Origin: Acetobacter suratthaniensis
Lineage (GTDB): Bacteria > Pseudomonadota > Alphaproteobacteria > Acetobacterales > Acetobacteraceae
DNA length: 64,000 nt
Direction of reading: 5' to 3'
Assembly (NCBI RefSeq): GCF_017377745.1
Contig: NZ_JAFVMG010000006.1
Coordinates: forward strand, 62,001 to 126,000
The notes below the pieces were generated by a model that saw only the letters and a list, made by a program, of their open reading frames with translations, was not told the origin of the DNA and made no database searches. A program made the translations under genes and the position numbers. Below are positions 9,846 through 20,582 of this stretch, one piece after another; the stretch's first letter is position 1, and each line of letters opens with the position of its first letter.

Positions 9846-11041
9846 TGTCTGTTTCCCGCAAAGGCAGAATCTTCATCATTCTTCTTGTGGTTGTCATCGT
9901 GGCGGATGTCGCGCATCTGCTGGTTCAGCGTGCCCGCAATGGCGTTCGCATCCAGCAGGATGCGGCCTATAGTCGGGTGCCCGATGTAGCGCTTGTGCTG
10001 CCAAAGCCCGCGCCGCCAACCGTCACCATGACCCTGCCGGGCACAATCAGCGCATGGTACGAAGCGCCCATTTACGCACAGGTCTCGGGCTATGTGAAAA
10101 TGTGGTACCGTGATTATGGTGCGATCGTGAAAAAAGGCGATCTTCTGGCAGAGATCAACGCGCCCAGACTTGATGCGGAATACGCTCAGGCACAGGCAGA
10201 CCTGAAAGTTGCTCAGGCCAAATATGGTCTGGCGGCCATAACCGCTACACGCTGGCGCTCAATGGGGCAGTCTCAGGCGGTTTCTGGTCAGTCTGTTTCC
10301 GTGCAGAACGCCAACGAGCAATCCGCCAAGGCTGAACTGGAAGCCGCCGAACACAAGGTGGCCCAGTATCAGGCTACGATCCACTTCAAGAGCATTGAAG
10401 CCCCGTTTGATGGCGTGGTGATCGCACGTAGCATCAACGTGGGGGATTATGTTGGGGCGGGTAGCGGCAATATGAACGCGAACGGCACGGCCAGTGAGCT
10501 GTTTACCGTGGCGGACACGCATGCCATGCGGCTCTTTGTATCCGTGCCGGAAACGTTTTCTTCCATCCTGCGTCCGGGGCTGGTGGCAAAGGTGAGCGTA
10601 CCGCAGTTCCCCAACAAGGTGTTTGACGCCAAGTTCCTGACCATTGCCAAGGGATTTGATCCGAATACCCGTACGGTGGTGACGGAATTTTCCATCGACA
10701 ATGCGGAGCAGAAACTGTGGCCGGGCAGCTTTGCTTCCGTCACGCTTACAGCTCCGGCGGATCAGGGCGTTTTCACCATCCCCACCGGCGCACTGGTATT
10801 CCAGGAGCACGGCATGCAGGTGGCGACAGTCGATGCCAAGGAAATCACCCATTATCACAACATTACCGTGGGTCGGATGTCGGACGCCTATACCGAAGTC
10901 AGTGCCGGCCTGTCTCCTGATGACCGGATCATCAACAACCCACCGGCTGACCTGATGGAAGGCGGCAAGGTCAGGCCTGTCGAACCGGAAAAAGGCTACC
11001 TCAATACGCCAGCCGCCGCTGGGGAGGAGGAGGACGAATGA
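9845..11041 (+). CDS. RND efflux periplasmic adaptor (HlyD/AcrA family)
   Basis: This 398-residue membrane-fusion protein has an N-terminal membrane anchor (IFIILLVVVIVADVAHLLV). Half-motifs of a lipoyl-like domain follow (YAQVSGYVKMWYRDYGAIVKKG and EAPFDGVVI), separated by an Ala/Gln-rich coiled coil at about residues 100-160. The C-terminal beta-barrel and membrane-proximal domains complete it. It links the RND pump to the outer-membrane channel across the periplasm. Its ATG shares one base with the permease stop, and its stop overlaps the start of the channel gene in ATGA, so translation of the three genes is probably coupled. Confidence 0.92.
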   Translation: MSVSRKGRIFIILLVVVIVADVAHLLVQRARNGVRIQQDAAYSRVPDVALVLPKPAPPTVTMTLPGTISAWYEAPIYAQVSGYVKMWYRDYGAIVKKGDLLAEINAPRLDAEYAQAQADLKVAQAKYGLAAITATRWRSMGQSQAVSGQSVSVQNANEQSAKAELEAAEHKVAQYQATIHFKSIEAPFDGVVIARSINVGDYVGAGSGNMNANGTASELFTVADTHAMRLFVSVPETFSSILRPGLVAKVSVPQFPNKVFDAKFLTIAKGFDPNTRTVVTEFSIDNAEQKLWPGSFASVTLTAPADQGVFTIPTGALVFQEHGMQVATVDAKEITHYHNITVGRMSDAYTEVSAGLSPDDRIINNPPADLMEGGKVRPVEPEKGYLNTPAAAGEEEDE

Positions 11042-12579
11042 AACAGACCCTCTCGCGTTTGGGTACAGTGCGCGCGCGTCGTCTGACGGCGCGGGCAGCC
11101 CTGCTGCTTTCCCTGACAGTGCTGAGCGCCTGCGATCTGGCGCCACGTTATGATCCGCCACATTATGTGGTTCCGGCATCATGGCACGGACAAGGCCCCT
11201 TCAAGGATGCGGTGCCCAGCACCGTAACCCTGAAGCCGGACTGGTGGACAGTGTTTGGTGACACCACCCTGAACGGACTTGAGCAGGAAGCTTTGGCAAA
11301 CAATGCCGATCTTCAGGCGGCGGCAGAGCGTTTCTCGCAATCCCGCGCGATTGTCATGGAAGCGCGTTCGGATCTGTTGCCGCATCTGGGCATGGCGTTT
11401 GGCGCGAGCGACAACAAAAGCTCGGCTGACCGTCTGTTCCGCTACAAAGGGCCGATTACGGCAACGGACGAGTTTTATTCGGGCCTTGCAAGCTGGGAGC
11501 CGGATATCTGGTCGGCTATCCGTAATCAGGTGCGGGTGCAGAAATACTACGCTCAGGAGCAGGCGGCTGATTATGCCGCCGCACGCCTCAGCCTTCAGTC
11601 AGAACTGGCGACAGACTATTTTGCCTTGCGCGGGCTGGATGCCCAGCATGCTATTTATACCCAGTCTATCGCGTATTATCAGCAGGCTCTGCACGTAACC
11701 CAGACACGGCTTGATAATCAGGACGCCACAGGCATTGATGTAGCGCGCGCCCAGAACCAGCTCTACATGACACAGGCGCGCCTGCTTGATGTGCAGGCCC
11801 AGCGCGAAGTGCTTGAGCACGGCATTGCGGTGCTGGTGAATGAACAGCCTTCCACCTTCCATATCGCGCCGGTGGATGAGCTGACCAATGTGGAGCCGAT
11901 CGTACCCACCGGCCTGCCATCCGACCTGCTGGAACGCAGGCCCGATATCGCAGCCTCAGAACGCAGTATGGCGCAGGCTAACCGGGCGATTGGTATCGCA
12001 CGGGCGGCGTTTTACCCACATGTGTTTTTCAGTGCCAATGGCGGGTTTGATTCCAATGGGTTCAATCTGGCCAATCTGGCCAACAGCATGTGGTCTTATG
12101 GCGCCTCGGTTTCCATGCCTCTGTTTGAAGGTGGGTTACGCCGTGCCCAGTTGCAGCATTCGTGGTCTGTCTATCGTGAAACGCTGGATCATTACCGCAT
12201 GACGGTTCTCTCGGCTTTTGGTGATGTCGAAAACGGTCTGTCCCTGACAAACCGGCTGCGGGCGGAAACCGAGCGTCTGGGGCAGGCGGTTGAAACGGCG
12301 CAAAAAGCTCAGACCCTGACAATGACTCTCTATAAAGGGGGCGCTGACAGCTATCTGGATGCCCTGATTGCGCAGGTTAATACACTGGACGCCCGGATCG
12401 ACCGAGTGCAGGTGCAGGCGCGCGCTCTGCAAAGCACGGTAGGGCTTATCCGTGCTCTGGGCGGTGGCTGGCGTCAGAGCGACCTGCCAACACCTGATGC
12501 CACCATGACATTTGGTGTCATGCAGTATTCCGGTTTGCAAACACCGGCTGACACCATGCAGCAGCTTAACAAACACTGA
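11038..12579 (+). CDS. Outer-membrane efflux lipoprotein (NodT/OprM family)
   Basis: The 513-residue TolC-like channel has a lipoprotein signal peptide whose lipobox is LSAC (Cys about residue 32), so it should be acylated and sorted to the outer membrane. The NodT-type start of the mature part (DLAPRYDPP) is followed by two outer-membrane-efflux repeats rich in Ala, Gln and Leu, including the conserved LPSDLLERRPDI. It forms the exit duct for the RND pump encoded just upstream and overlaps the adaptor gene by four bases. It converges with the MFS gene. Confidence 0.92.
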   Translation: MKQTLSRLGTVRARRLTARAALLLSLTVLSACDLAPRYDPPHYVVPASWHGQGPFKDAVPSTVTLKPDWWTVFGDTTLNGLEQEALANNADLQAAAERFSQSRAIVMEARSDLLPHLGMAFGASDNKSSADRLFRYKGPITATDEFYSGLASWEPDIWSAIRNQVRVQKYYAQEQAADYAAARLSLQSELATDYFALRGLDAQHAIYTQSIAYYQQALHVTQTRLDNQDATGIDVARAQNQLYMTQARLLDVQAQREVLEHGIAVLVNEQPSTFHIAPVDELTNVEPIVPTGLPSDLLERRPDIAASERSMAQANRAIGIARAAFYPHVFFSANGGFDSNGFNLANLANSMWSYGASVSMPLFEGGLRRAQLQHSWSVYRETLDHYRMTVLSAFGDVENGLSLTNRLRAETERLGQAVETAQKAQTLTMTLYKGGADSYLDALIAQVNTLDARIDRVQVQARALQSTVGLIRALGGGWRQSDLPTPDATMTFGVMQYSGLQTPADTMQQLNKH

Positions 12580-12598
12580 CGGTCTTCTGGCTGGCAGG

Positions 12599-13804
12599 TT
12601 AAGGGCTTTCCCTGGTCTGGCGGGCTTCTTTCAGCGCCAGGGAAATGCTCAACCCCCAACCGGCACAAGCTGCCAGCATACCAACCAGAAAAACCACGCT
12701 CTCGCCCATTCTGTCAGCCAGAAGGCCTGTAAGCGGGCCAGTGGCTCCATAAGCAAGATCCTGAAACGCGGCAAAGCCCCCCATCGCCGTACCCCGCATA
12801 TGAGGCGAAACCCGACGCACGACTTCCAGACCCATTGCGGGAAAAATCATGGAACAGCCAGCACCGGTCAGGGCGGCTCCAGCAAGGGCGAGTTCAGGGC
12901 CCGTGGCACACCATAACAAAAGCTGTCCGCAGGTTTCGACGCCCAGAGACAGTACGGCCACCCTTGCTCCGCCTATTTTATCGGGGAGATGACCACACAG
13001 AATACGCACCAGCACAAAAGCACCGCCGAAAAATGTTAAGCCCAGACTGGCATGTGGCCAGTGCTGGTGCAGAAAAATCAGTGGCATGAAAGCGCCGATT
13101 GCCGCAAAGCCGATCCCTTGCAAAAAGACGATAAAGCCAAGGTCGCGGATGCGGGCAATGATGGAGGTCAATGGCTGGCGTTCACCAGGATGCGGCGCTA
13201 CGGGAGTAATGGGCCAGACTATGGCAAGGCCCGCCAGCGGTGCGATCAGGCAGGCCAAACCCACCCCAAGATACCCGGCGTGATCATAAAGGGTCAGCCC
13301 TAGCGGGCTACCTGCGGCCAGTGAGCCATACATGCCCATACCCACCACGGACAACACGCGGCCAGAGCGATGATGCCCCATCAGGCCGATACTCCAGGCC
13401 AGAAGCCCGACAACGGTCAGGCTTTCACCCAGCCCAAGCACCAGACGCCCCAGAATTAAGACGAGAAAACTCGGAACCGTAGCCTCAATCCATGTGGAGC
13501 CGATACAGATCAGACTGCTGAGCGCGTATAGTACAAGCCCTTGTAACATGCAGTGCCGTCCACCCCGCTGGTCAGCCAGTCGGCCGGCAAAACCCCGTGT
13601 CAGGATGGTGGAGGCAAATGCAACGCCCACAGCCAGTCCCGCCATGGCGTTACCCATGTGCAGGGTGGTTGCAACCTGAATGGCCGTTGTCGGCATGGAC
13701 ATAGCCACGCACAGGTACGACAGGAATAAGGCTCCCACCTGCCAGTACAGCATGCGCATGGGCGTTTCTGCGGCGGGGGAGGCGGCAGACGGTGTGGGCG
13801 ACAT
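12599..13804 (-). CDS. MFS transporter, YhhS-like efflux permease
   Basis: The roughly 401-residue major facilitator has about twelve hydrophobic segments and the family loop motif GRLADQRGGR between helices 2 and 3. Overall it resembles the YhhS/arabinose-efflux group of proton-driven exporters; the substrate is unknown. ATG 13804 follows AAGGAAG at about nine bases on the minus strand, whereas the upstream in-frame ATG at 13849 lacks such a site. It stands alone, converging with the efflux channel gene. Confidence 0.82.
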   Translation of the reverse strand: MSPTPSAASPAAETPMRMLYWQVGALFLSYLCVAMSMPTTAIQVATTLHMGNAMAGLAVGVAFASTILTRGFAGRLADQRGGRHCMLQGLVLYALSSLICIGSTWIEATVPSFLVLILGRLVLGLGESLTVVGLLAWSIGLMGHHRSGRVLSVVGMGMYGSLAAGSPLGLTLYDHAGYLGVGLACLIAPLAGLAIVWPITPVAPHPGERQPLTSIIARIRDLGFIVFLQGIGFAAIGAFMPLIFLHQHWPHASLGLTFFGGAFVLVRILCGHLPDKIGGARVAVLSLGVETCGQLLLWCATGPELALAGAALTGAGCSMIFPAMGLEVVRRVSPHMRGTAMGGFAAFQDLAYGATGPLTGLLADRMGESVVFLVGMLAACAGWGLSISLALKEARQTRESP

Positions 13805-13938
13805 GAAAACAGCTTCCTTGATATGCCGCGCATGCGGCCGCCATGACATTGGAGCACTCTATGTCATGGCCTGCATGCGGGTAGCCCCTATAAGCCTGTG
13901 TTTATGCAAGATGGGGCGACACCTGTTAAGAGTGGATG

Positions 13939-15543
13939 TTACAGAGCGGCAATCACCTTCAGACCAGCCAGCACGGCGTTGGGAATGACAGAGGTCTCAC
14001 CGGGGCGCATCACGTATTCAAATTCCGGTGTAACCACCAGACCCGGTGTAACGGGAATACCGTAATAGGCCTCCAGTATGGCGGAGTGTGTCTGTGGGGC
14101 GTTGACATAAGCTCCCATCGACATCCCCGCGGATTGGCGTAACTCCTGCCCGTAGGTCAGCCGCGGGCTGAGTTGGTAATAGGAATACATGATGCCCACC
14201 CTGTCTCGTGGACGACCGGGCACCAGACCGAGGAGCGATGTGCCGACATAGAACTCGTTGGCAAAAGTGGAATTGCTCGGTGTGTTGTGTACAAACCCTG
14301 CGAGCACATATCCCCCCGCCATCTGATGTTCGCCACTGGCGCGATAAACCATCTGATCTGCTTCGATATAGAATGTATCGCGCGCTTTATCCGCATGCCG
14401 GGGCACGGAACCGGCATAAGCCGCAGGAATTGTCCCAATCAGATCCGGGTAGGGCGAGGTGTCATGCCCGTAACCAATTTTGTAATGTCCGGGCAGTTTT
14501 TTGGGGCCAATAAAGGGCTCCCATGTCAATTCAATAGGGGTCTGTATGCCCGTTGCGGTTTCGCTACCCCATGCCCAGCCGGTATTGTCCTGCGGCTTGG
14601 GGCCAATCCTGTAAATACCCGTACGCAGCGTCAGATCACGGGTCGGGCGAATGCGCAGCGTGCCACCCCACGAGGTTTTGGGATAAACGCTCCAGCCTGC
14701 CGGTTCTCGGATCGCCATAGGTGCTGAGCACATCGTCATGAACGTACATAGCAGCACCGATGTGGCATAGGTGTGCGTGATGGCAATGCGACCGATATTG
14801 ATGTTGATCCGGTTGTTAAGAAAGGATTTTTCCAGATACAGATCAGCCAGCCGGGCTGCTGCCGGGCCATGAATGCTCCAGACTTCCGTCAGGAGCACAT
14901 TGCGCTCCCCAACATGATCCCAGCCAACCTGACGGCCTTCACGGTTCATGACAATACCGTGCAGATACCAGCCTGCCAGCGGGCGCCAGTCCGTTAGCCT
15001 GCCAAGATCGAACAGCATGCTGGCGCGCACTTCATGGGTGTAGTCCATCCCTTTCGACAGGCCGCCTGCGACATTACCCATGCCTTCACCCTTGTAGGTG
15101 AATTCAAAGCTGAATCCCTTATCGCGCAGGCGCTCACGCCACGGTTTGAGAGCGGGAACAAGGTTGCCGCCAGCCTGCTCCGCCACAAAATACCCAGCAC
15201 TGACATCCTGCCGGCGGAGTGCATCCGTATTATGGCTGAGCAGATAAGAGAGGCTAACCGTCTGAAACCATGAATCCAGATGCTCTTCGGCAATCGGTCG
15301 CTTGGGTTTGGCGTGGGGCTTGGGCACCTCAGGCGGCGCAATGGGGGGTGTCATCGCGTGATCTGCTGCCTCGGTTCTATCAGCAGGAGCGGTGGTCTGA
15401 GCTACGGCAGGGTTGAGCGAAAGACCCGAGCTCACAAACACAATGCAGGCCAGTATGGGGGCTGCGCAGCTACAGAAAAAACGATGCAAGGAATGGCGCA
15501 GCCCGTTCCAGTGGGCCGCGTGCAAAGATAGTGCATGACGCAT
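13939..15543 (-). CDS. Carbohydrate-selective porin, OprB family
   Basis: The roughly 534-residue outer-membrane beta-barrel has a long n-region, a hydrophobic signal core and a probable cleavage after NPAVAQ. The body shows alternating aromatic strands and OprB features such as PTRDLTLRTGIYRIGP, and ends in a barrel-type strand. OprB porins pass glucose and other sugars into the periplasm, which fits acetic acid bacteria that oxidise sugars there. I chose ATG 15543 (MRHALSL) over an earlier in-frame start at 15624 because the signal peptide is complete from there. Confidence 0.85.
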   Translation of the reverse strand: MRHALSLHAAHWNGLRHSLHRFFCSCAAPILACIVFVSSGLSLNPAVAQTTAPADRTEAADHAMTPPIAPPEVPKPHAKPKRPIAEEHLDSWFQTVSLSYLLSHNTDALRRQDVSAGYFVAEQAGGNLVPALKPWRERLRDKGFSFEFTYKGEGMGNVAGGLSKGMDYTHEVRASMLFDLGRLTDWRPLAGWYLHGIVMNREGRQVGWDHVGERNVLLTEVWSIHGPAAARLADLYLEKSFLNNRININIGRIAITHTYATSVLLCTFMTMCSAPMAIREPAGWSVYPKTSWGGTLRIRPTRDLTLRTGIYRIGPKPQDNTGWAWGSETATGIQTPIELTWEPFIGPKKLPGHYKIGYGHDTSPYPDLIGTIPAAYAGSVPRHADKARDTFYIEADQMVYRASGEHQMAGGYVLAGFVHNTPSNSTFANEFYVGTSLLGLVPGRPRDRVGIMYSYYQLSPRLTYGQELRQSAGMSMGAYVNAPQTHSAILEAYYGIPVTPGLVVTPEFEYVMRPGETSVIPNAVLAGLKVIAAL

Positions 15544-15821
15544 GGCGATAATCCACAAAACCGACTGCAGACCGCTAGCGCTGCGGCCAGACAGGCACGC
15601 GCGAACAGGCTGCAGAAACAGCAAAAGACTGAGCGCCGGCCCTGCTGGACACAGGATGTGGCGGGGCCGGTCTCGTTATGGTGCGTGTGGGAGCGTGTCC
15701 CGCCGGTTTACGGCCGCAGTATCAGACCGCGAAGCCCGGCGATACGGCGGCTACGGTGCGGTTTTGTGAACGGGGAGGAGCATCGAGAGAGAGATTGATC
15801 ATTGGTTTTTTCTTTTTCTTA

Positions 15822-17120
15822 TTATTCAATGATGCCTGCCGTGCCCTGTCCATGCAGGGCATCGTGCAGTTTTTTGTCATCCAGCGCGTTTTCCCAGCGC
15901 GAGATCACAATAGCGGCGACCGCATTTCCAATCAGGTTGGTGAGCGATCGGCATTCGGACATAAAGCGGTCAATACCCAGAATAAGCGCCATGCCACCCA
16001 CAGGCACGCTGGGCACGACAGAGAGGGTTGCCGCCAGAGTAATAAACCCGGCTCCTGTAACCCCTGCTGCCCCCTTGGAACTGACCATGGCAACCAGAAG
16101 CAGGGCAATCTGTTCGCTGAAAGAGAGATGGATATCCGTCGCCTGTGCAATGAACAGGGCAGACAGGGTCATGTAGATATTCGTCCCATCAAGGTTGAAA
16201 GAATACCCCATAGGCACAACCAATCCGACAATGCCCTGATTACAGCCGGCCTGTTCCAGTTTGGCGATCAGGCCCGGCAGAGCAGATTCAGAAGAACTGG
16301 TGCCCAGCACGATCAGCAGTTCTTCCTTTATGAATCCTAGCAGCCGGATAATGCTGAACCCGGCCAGACGGGCCACCACACCCAGCACGATCCCGACAAA
16401 CAGAATAGCAGTCAGGTAAAAAGCCAGAACAAGGCCGATCAGGTGCAGCACTGTGCCAATGCCGAATTTGCCGATTGTAAACGCCATAGCCCCGAACGCC
16501 CCAACCGGGGCAAGGTACATGACCAGCCGTACAACGCCAAAAACCATTTCGGTCAGACTGCGGAACAGGTTCAGCACGGTTTCTCCAGCCTTGCCCATCC
16601 GGGCGAGGCTGATCCCGAACAGAATGGCGACCAGCAGCACCTGCAGGATCTCACCCGAGGTAAAAGCCCCAGCGGTGGTGGAAGGAATGATCTGGAGCAG
16701 AAAGTCCGAAAAACCGTGGTGCTCCTGTGCCGCGGCAACAAACTGGCTGACGGAACGCGTATCCAGACTGTCGGCATGGATATGCATGCCCGCACCGGGG
16801 CGAACGACATTCGCCACCACCATGCCGATCACAAGTGCGAATGTTGAGAAAAACAGGAAGTAGATCATGGCCTTGCCCGCGATCCGTCCTGTCTGTTTCA
16901 AGTCGGCCATACCGGCAATACCGGTGCAGACGGTCAGAAAAATAACCGGCGCGATAACCATCTTGATCAGTTTGACGAAAGCATCTCCCAGCGGTTTCAG
17001 CGATGCGCCGAAAGACGGAAACAGGACACCAACAATAACACCGGCAATAACGGCAATGATGACCTGAAGATAAAGGAAACGCTGATGCGACCCAGCAAGG
17101 GGAGAAGGGGAAGGAAGCAC
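15822..17120 (-). CDS. Dicarboxylate/amino acid:cation symporter (DctA/GltP family)
   Basis: The 432-residue secondary transporter of the DAACS family has the helical-hairpin serine motif [11 protein letters not shown] and the substrate/cation-binding segment [13 protein letters not shown], both hallmark features. It imports C4-dicarboxylates or acidic amino acids with protons or sodium across the inner membrane. The sequence alone does not separate DctA from GltP. The gene diverges from the urease operon across about 270 bases, and no partner gene is evident. Confidence 0.88.
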   Translation of the reverse strand: MLPSPSPLAGSHQRFLYLQVIIAVIAGVIVGVLFPSFGASLKPLGDAFVKLIKMVIAPVIFLTVCTGIAGMADLKQTGRIAGKAMIYFLFFSTFALVIGMVVANVVRPGAGMHIHADSLDTRSVSQFVAAAQEHHGFSDFLLQIIPSTTAGAFTSGEILQVLLVAILFGISLARMGKAGETVLNLFRSLTEMVFGVVRLVMYLAPVGAFGAMAFTIGKFGIGTVLHLIGLVLAFYLTAILFVGIVLGVVARLAGFSIIRLLGFIKEELLIVLGTSSSESALPGLIAKLEQAGCNQGIVGLVVPMGYSFNLDGTNIYMTLSALFIAQATDIHLSFSEQIALLLVAMVSSKGAAGVTGAGFITLAATLSVVPSVPVGGMALILGIDRFMSECRSLTNLIGNAVAAIVISRWENALDDKKLHDALHGQGTAGIIE

Positions 17121-17392
17121 TCTGCTACTCTTTCTGTTTTTGTTTTTTTAGCGACGTCTGTGCTTCTGGAGCTTCCTTGTTATAGCGGAAACCGTGTCCA
17201 GATGGCCGACACGTTAACCTGTATTCACCCTCCTTGGAAAGAGGGGCGATGTTTTCATGCCCTGCGCCATACGCAATTCTACGGATGTCCGATCCCGTGA
17301 TGTCGGCTTGAAAGGGATTGAACCGGCAGGTTTTTTGCGCCATCGTCATAATCACAACATAGCAACAGACAGTGCGGGAACAGGAAAAACAG

Positions 17393-18214
17393 GTGAGTAG
17401 CCTCCAGCGCGCGCAGGGACGCTTCGGCCTGACCGTCCAGAACAGGGAAGGCCAGACCCGTTGTGCCGATCTGGCGCAAGGTGGGTGCTGTCGGCTGTTG
17501 TTCCCTCGCATTGCCCGTTCAGGACTGGAGGCCGTTACCGTCAATATCTCAGGCGGCATTGTCGCGGGGGATCGGATCGAGGGACGTATCCAGTGCCGGG
17601 AAGGAACGGAACTGGTCGTAACCTCTCAGGCGGCTGAACGTATCTACCGGGCGCGGCCGGGCGAGAGCGCTGCCCAGATCAGCGTTACGTGTGAGATCGG
17701 GGCGGATGCCACCCTGGAATGGCTGCCGCATGGCACCATCTTTTTTGATAACAGCCACCTTGAGCGGCGCATGTGCGTTGAAATGACCAGCACATCGCGC
17801 TTTCTTTATCTCGAAAATCGGGTGTTCGGCCGGACAGCTTCCGGCGAGGTGCTTAGTCGGCTCAATGTGCGCGACACTCTGTCAATCAAGCGGGATGGAC
17901 AGCCGCTCTTGGAAGACCGTCTGGCGATTGCGGGTGAAGAGATGACCGCGTTCTTTGACCGCGCCGTGGTGGCAGCGGGGCAGATGGCCGTAGCCACGCT
18001 GGTGTGGGTGGCGCCCGAGGCGCAAGCGCAGCTGGCTGACATACGCACCCTATGCAAAACATACAATGCGGTCGATCTGGCCGCATCAGCATGGAACGGC
18101 ATGCTGGTGGTGCGCGGGCTTGCTGCCAGCGGCTGGCAGCTTGATCAGGCATGCCACGCTCTTGTAGCGCAGTTGCGGCAACAAAAAGCCGCGCCCGTTA
18201 CCTGGCGCACATAA
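17393..18214 (+). CDS. ureD: Urease accessory protein UreD (UreH)
   Basis: UreD is the scaffold that binds apo-urease and recruits UreF and UreG for nickel insertion. The roughly 273-residue product has family features: QGRFGLTVQ near the start, [22 protein letters not shown] and [11 protein letters not shown] favour GTG 17393, placed six bases after AGGAA, over an in-frame GTG at 17372. It is the first gene of ureDABCEFG, and the next gene follows after 34 bases. The operon promoter should lie in 17121-17392. Confidence 0.92.
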   Translation: MSSLQRAQGRFGLTVQNREGQTRCADLAQGGCCRLLFPRIARSGLEAVTVNISGGIVAGDRIEGRIQCREGTELVVTSQAAERIYRARPGESAAQISVTCEIGADATLEWLPHGTIFFDNSHLERRMCVEMTSTSRFLYLENRVFGRTASGEVLSRLNVRDTLSIKRDGQPLLEDRLAIAGEEMTAFFDRAVVAAGQMAVATLVWVAPEAQAQLADIRTLCKTYNAVDLAASAWNGMLVVRGLAASGWQLDQACHALVAQLRQQKAAPVTWRT

Positions 18215-18248
18215 TCATTTTATCTGGGAACAAGGACCGGACAGGACG

Positions 18249-18551
18249 ATGAATCTGCTCCCGCGCGAGAAAGACAAGCTGCTTGTTGCCATGGCTGCCA
18301 TGGTGGCGCGGCGCAGGTTGGAACGAGGGGTATTGCTCAACTACCCCGAGGCCGTGGCCCTGATTACCGACCATGTGGTGGAAGGCGCGCGCGATGGCCG
18401 CAGCGTTTCTGAACTGATGGAAAGTGGTGGGCATGTGCTGACACGCGATCAGGTCATGCGTGGCGTGCCGGAAATGATCCATGATGTTCAGGTAGAAGCA
18501 ACTTTTCCCGATGGCACAAAACTGGTGACAGTCCATGACCCGATACGATGA
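18249..18551 (+). CDS. ureA: Urease gamma subunit
   Basis: The 100-residue structural subunit of the cytosolic nickel urease, which splits urea into ammonia and carbamate. The whole length matches UreA, with [12 protein letters not shown] at the start, [11 protein letters not shown] in the middle and the [16 protein letters not shown] segment near the end. ATG 18249 follows a GGACAGGAC-type site. Its 3' end overlaps ureB by 17 bases in another frame, so the two are probably translationally coupled. Confidence 0.97.
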   Translation: MNLLPREKDKLLVAMAAMVARRRLERGVLLNYPEAVALITDHVVEGARDGRSVSELMESGGHVLTRDQVMRGVPEMIHDVQVEATFPDGTKLVTVHDPIR

Positions 18552-18879
18552 TCCGCTGCCCCCCGGCGCCGTGCCGGGAGAGTTCCTTGTGGCTGAAGGT
18601 GATATTACCCTCAATGAAGGCCAGCCCCGCATGGTGGTGTCCGTTACCAATACGGGCGACAGGCCCGTGCAGGTCGGGAGCCATTATCACTTTGCCGAGG
18701 TCAACCCGGCTTTGATATTCGACCGCCTTCGCACACGTGGCTGGCGGCTGGATGTGCCATCTGGCGGGGCGCTACGGTTTGAGCCGGGGCAGGAGCGCGA
18801 GGTCACGCTCGTGCCGCTGCGTGGCAAGCGACGGGTCATCGGCTTTCGGGGGGATGTCATGGGGAGACTGGGGGCATGA
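18535..18879 (+). CDS. ureB: Urease beta subunit
   Basis: The 114-residue UreB contains the hallmark [16 protein letters not shown] and the core [15 protein letters not shown]. It assembles with UreA and UreC into the (ABC)3 trimer. The start lies inside the last codons of ureA, and the stop overlaps the ureC start by four bases. Subunits A and B are separate genes here, not fused as in Helicobacter. Confidence 0.97.
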   Translation: MTRYDDPLPPGAVPGEFLVAEGDITLNEGQPRMVVSVTNTGDRPVQVGSHYHFAEVNPALIFDRLRTRGWRLDVPSGGALRFEPGQEREVTLVPLRGKRRVIGFRGDVMGRLGA

Positions 18880-20582
18880 CGCGGCTTTCACGGTTCGAAT
18901 ACGCAGCACAGTTCGGCCCCACCGTGGGAGACCGGGTGCGTCTGGCTGATACAGCCCTGCTGGTGGAAGTGGAGAAAGACTACACCATCTATGGCGAGGA
19001 AGTGCGTTTTGGCGGCGGCAAAACCATCCGTGACGGCATGGGCCAGTCACAGGTTTCCCGCGCCGAAGGGGCCGCCGATACAGTCATTACCAATGTGGTG
19101 ATTATTGATTACTGGGGCATTGTCAAAGCAGATGTGGCCCTGCGCGATGGCCGGATTGCGGCTATTGGCAAGGCGGGCAATCCCGATATTCAACCCGGTG
19201 TCGATATTATCGTGGGGCCGGGAACAGAAATTATCGCGGGGGAAGGCAAAATCCTGACGGCTGGCGGGGTGGATAGTCATATCCATTTCATCTGCCCCCA
19301 ACAGATTGAGGAGGCGCTGGCCTCGGGCATCACCACGATGGTGGGGGGAGGCACCGGCCCCGCCACCGGTACGGCTGCCACAACCTGCACGCCCGGCCCG
19401 TGGCATCTTTCGCGCATGATTCAGGCAGCGGAAGATTTTCCGGTCAATCTGGCTTTTGCGGGCAAGGGCAACGCCTCCCGACCCGAAGCGCTTGAGGAAA
19501 TGGTGCGCGCGGGTGCTTCATGCCTGAAACTGCATGAGGACTGGGGATCAACCCCTGCTGCCATCAACTGCTGCCTTGATGTGGCCGACCGGATGGACGT
19601 GCAGGTCATGATCCACACCGACACGCTCAATGAAAGCGGCTTTGTGGAAGATACCATTGCCGCTTTTGAAGGTCGTACCATCCACGCTTTCCATACCGAA
19701 GGGGCAGGGGGCGGGCATGCACCCGATATTATCCGCGTGGCCGGATTGCCGAATGTGCTGCCATCTTCTACCAACCCAACACGACCGTACACCCGCAATA
19801 CGCTTGACGAACATCTGGACATGTTGATGGTCTGCCATCATCTTGATTCCCGTGTGCCAGAAGATATTGCTTTTGCTGAAAGCCGTATCCGGCGGGAAAC
19901 CATCGCTGCTGAAGATATTTTTCATGACATGGGCGCCCTGTCGATGATGTCTTCCGACAGTCAGGCCATGGGCCGGGTGGGCGAGGTACCTCTGCGCACA
20001 TGGCAGACAGCCCATAAAATGAAGGTTCAGCGCGGCGCTCTGGCTGGCGATGGCGATGCGGATAACAACCGCGTCAAACGCTACATTGCTAAATACACGA
20101 TTAACCCCGCCATTGCCCATGGGCTATCGCATGAAGTTGGCTCGGTCGAGGCGGGCAAGCTGGCTGACCTGGTGCTGTGGACACCGGCCTTCTTTGGTGT
20201 CAAGCCCGATCTGGTGATCAAGGGAGGGGCCATTGCTTACGCCATGATGGGCGATCCCAATGCTTCCATTCCCACGCCGCAGCCAGTTTACGGGCGCATG
20301 ATGTTCGGGGCATATGGGGGGGCGCGCCTATGCACGAGCTTAACCTTTGTTTCCAAGGCTGCTTTGGAAAACAATATAGCCCGTAATCTCGGCTTGCGCA
20401 GGCCGTTGTCGGCTGTATGCAACACGCGCGGCGGTATTGGCAAACGCAGCATGATCCACAACAGCGCCACACCCCATATTGAAGTAGATTCCGAAACATA
20501 CGAAGTCCGTGCCGATGGTGTTCTACTGACCTGCGAGGCTGCGGATATACTGCCTATGGCCCAGAGGTATTTCCTGTTCTGA
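18876..20582 (+). CDS. ureC: Urease alpha (catalytic) subunit
   Basis: The 568-residue catalytic subunit carries the two-nickel active site. Visible ligands are the HIHFICP pair, the carbamylated Lys in LKLHEDWG, the two-His segment [15 protein letters not shown], and the Asp of [13 protein letters not shown]. The flap with the mobile Cys-His is MVCHHL. Length and motifs indicate an intact enzyme. The stop shares a base with the ureE start. Activity requires nickel, yet no nickel transporter gene is in the window. Confidence 0.98.
   Translation: MTRLSRFEYAAQFGPTVGDRVRLADTALLVEVEKDYTIYGEEVRFGGGKTIRDGMGQSQVSRAEGAADTVITNVVIIDYWGIVKADVALRDGRIAAIGKAGNPDIQPGVDIIVGPGTEIIAGEGKILTAGGVDSHIHFICPQQIEEALASGITTMVGGGTGPATGTAATTCTPGPWHLSRMIQAAEDFPVNLAFAGKGNASRPEALEEMVRAGASCLKLHEDWGSTPAAINCCLDVADRMDVQVMIHTDTLNESGFVEDTIAAFEGRTIHAFHTEGAGGGHAPDIIRVAGLPNVLPSSTNPTRPYTRNTLDEHLDMLMVCHHLDSRVPEDIAFAESRIRRETIAAEDIFHDMGALSMMSSDSQAMGRVGEVPLRTWQTAHKMKVQRGALAGDGDADNNRVKRYIAKYTINPAIAHGLSHEVGSVEAGKLADLVLWTPAFFGVKPDLVIKGGAIAYAMMGDPNASIPTPQPVYGRMMFGAYGGARLCTSLTFVSKAALENNIARNLGLRRPLSAVCNTRGGIGKRSMIHNSATPHIEVDSETYEVRADGVLLTCEAADILPMAQRYFLF

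Noticed and set aside
18885-18905. GGTTCGAAT, resembling the T-arm of a tRNA
   Set aside because: It lies within the first codons of ureC and no acceptor, D or anticodon arms are present around it.
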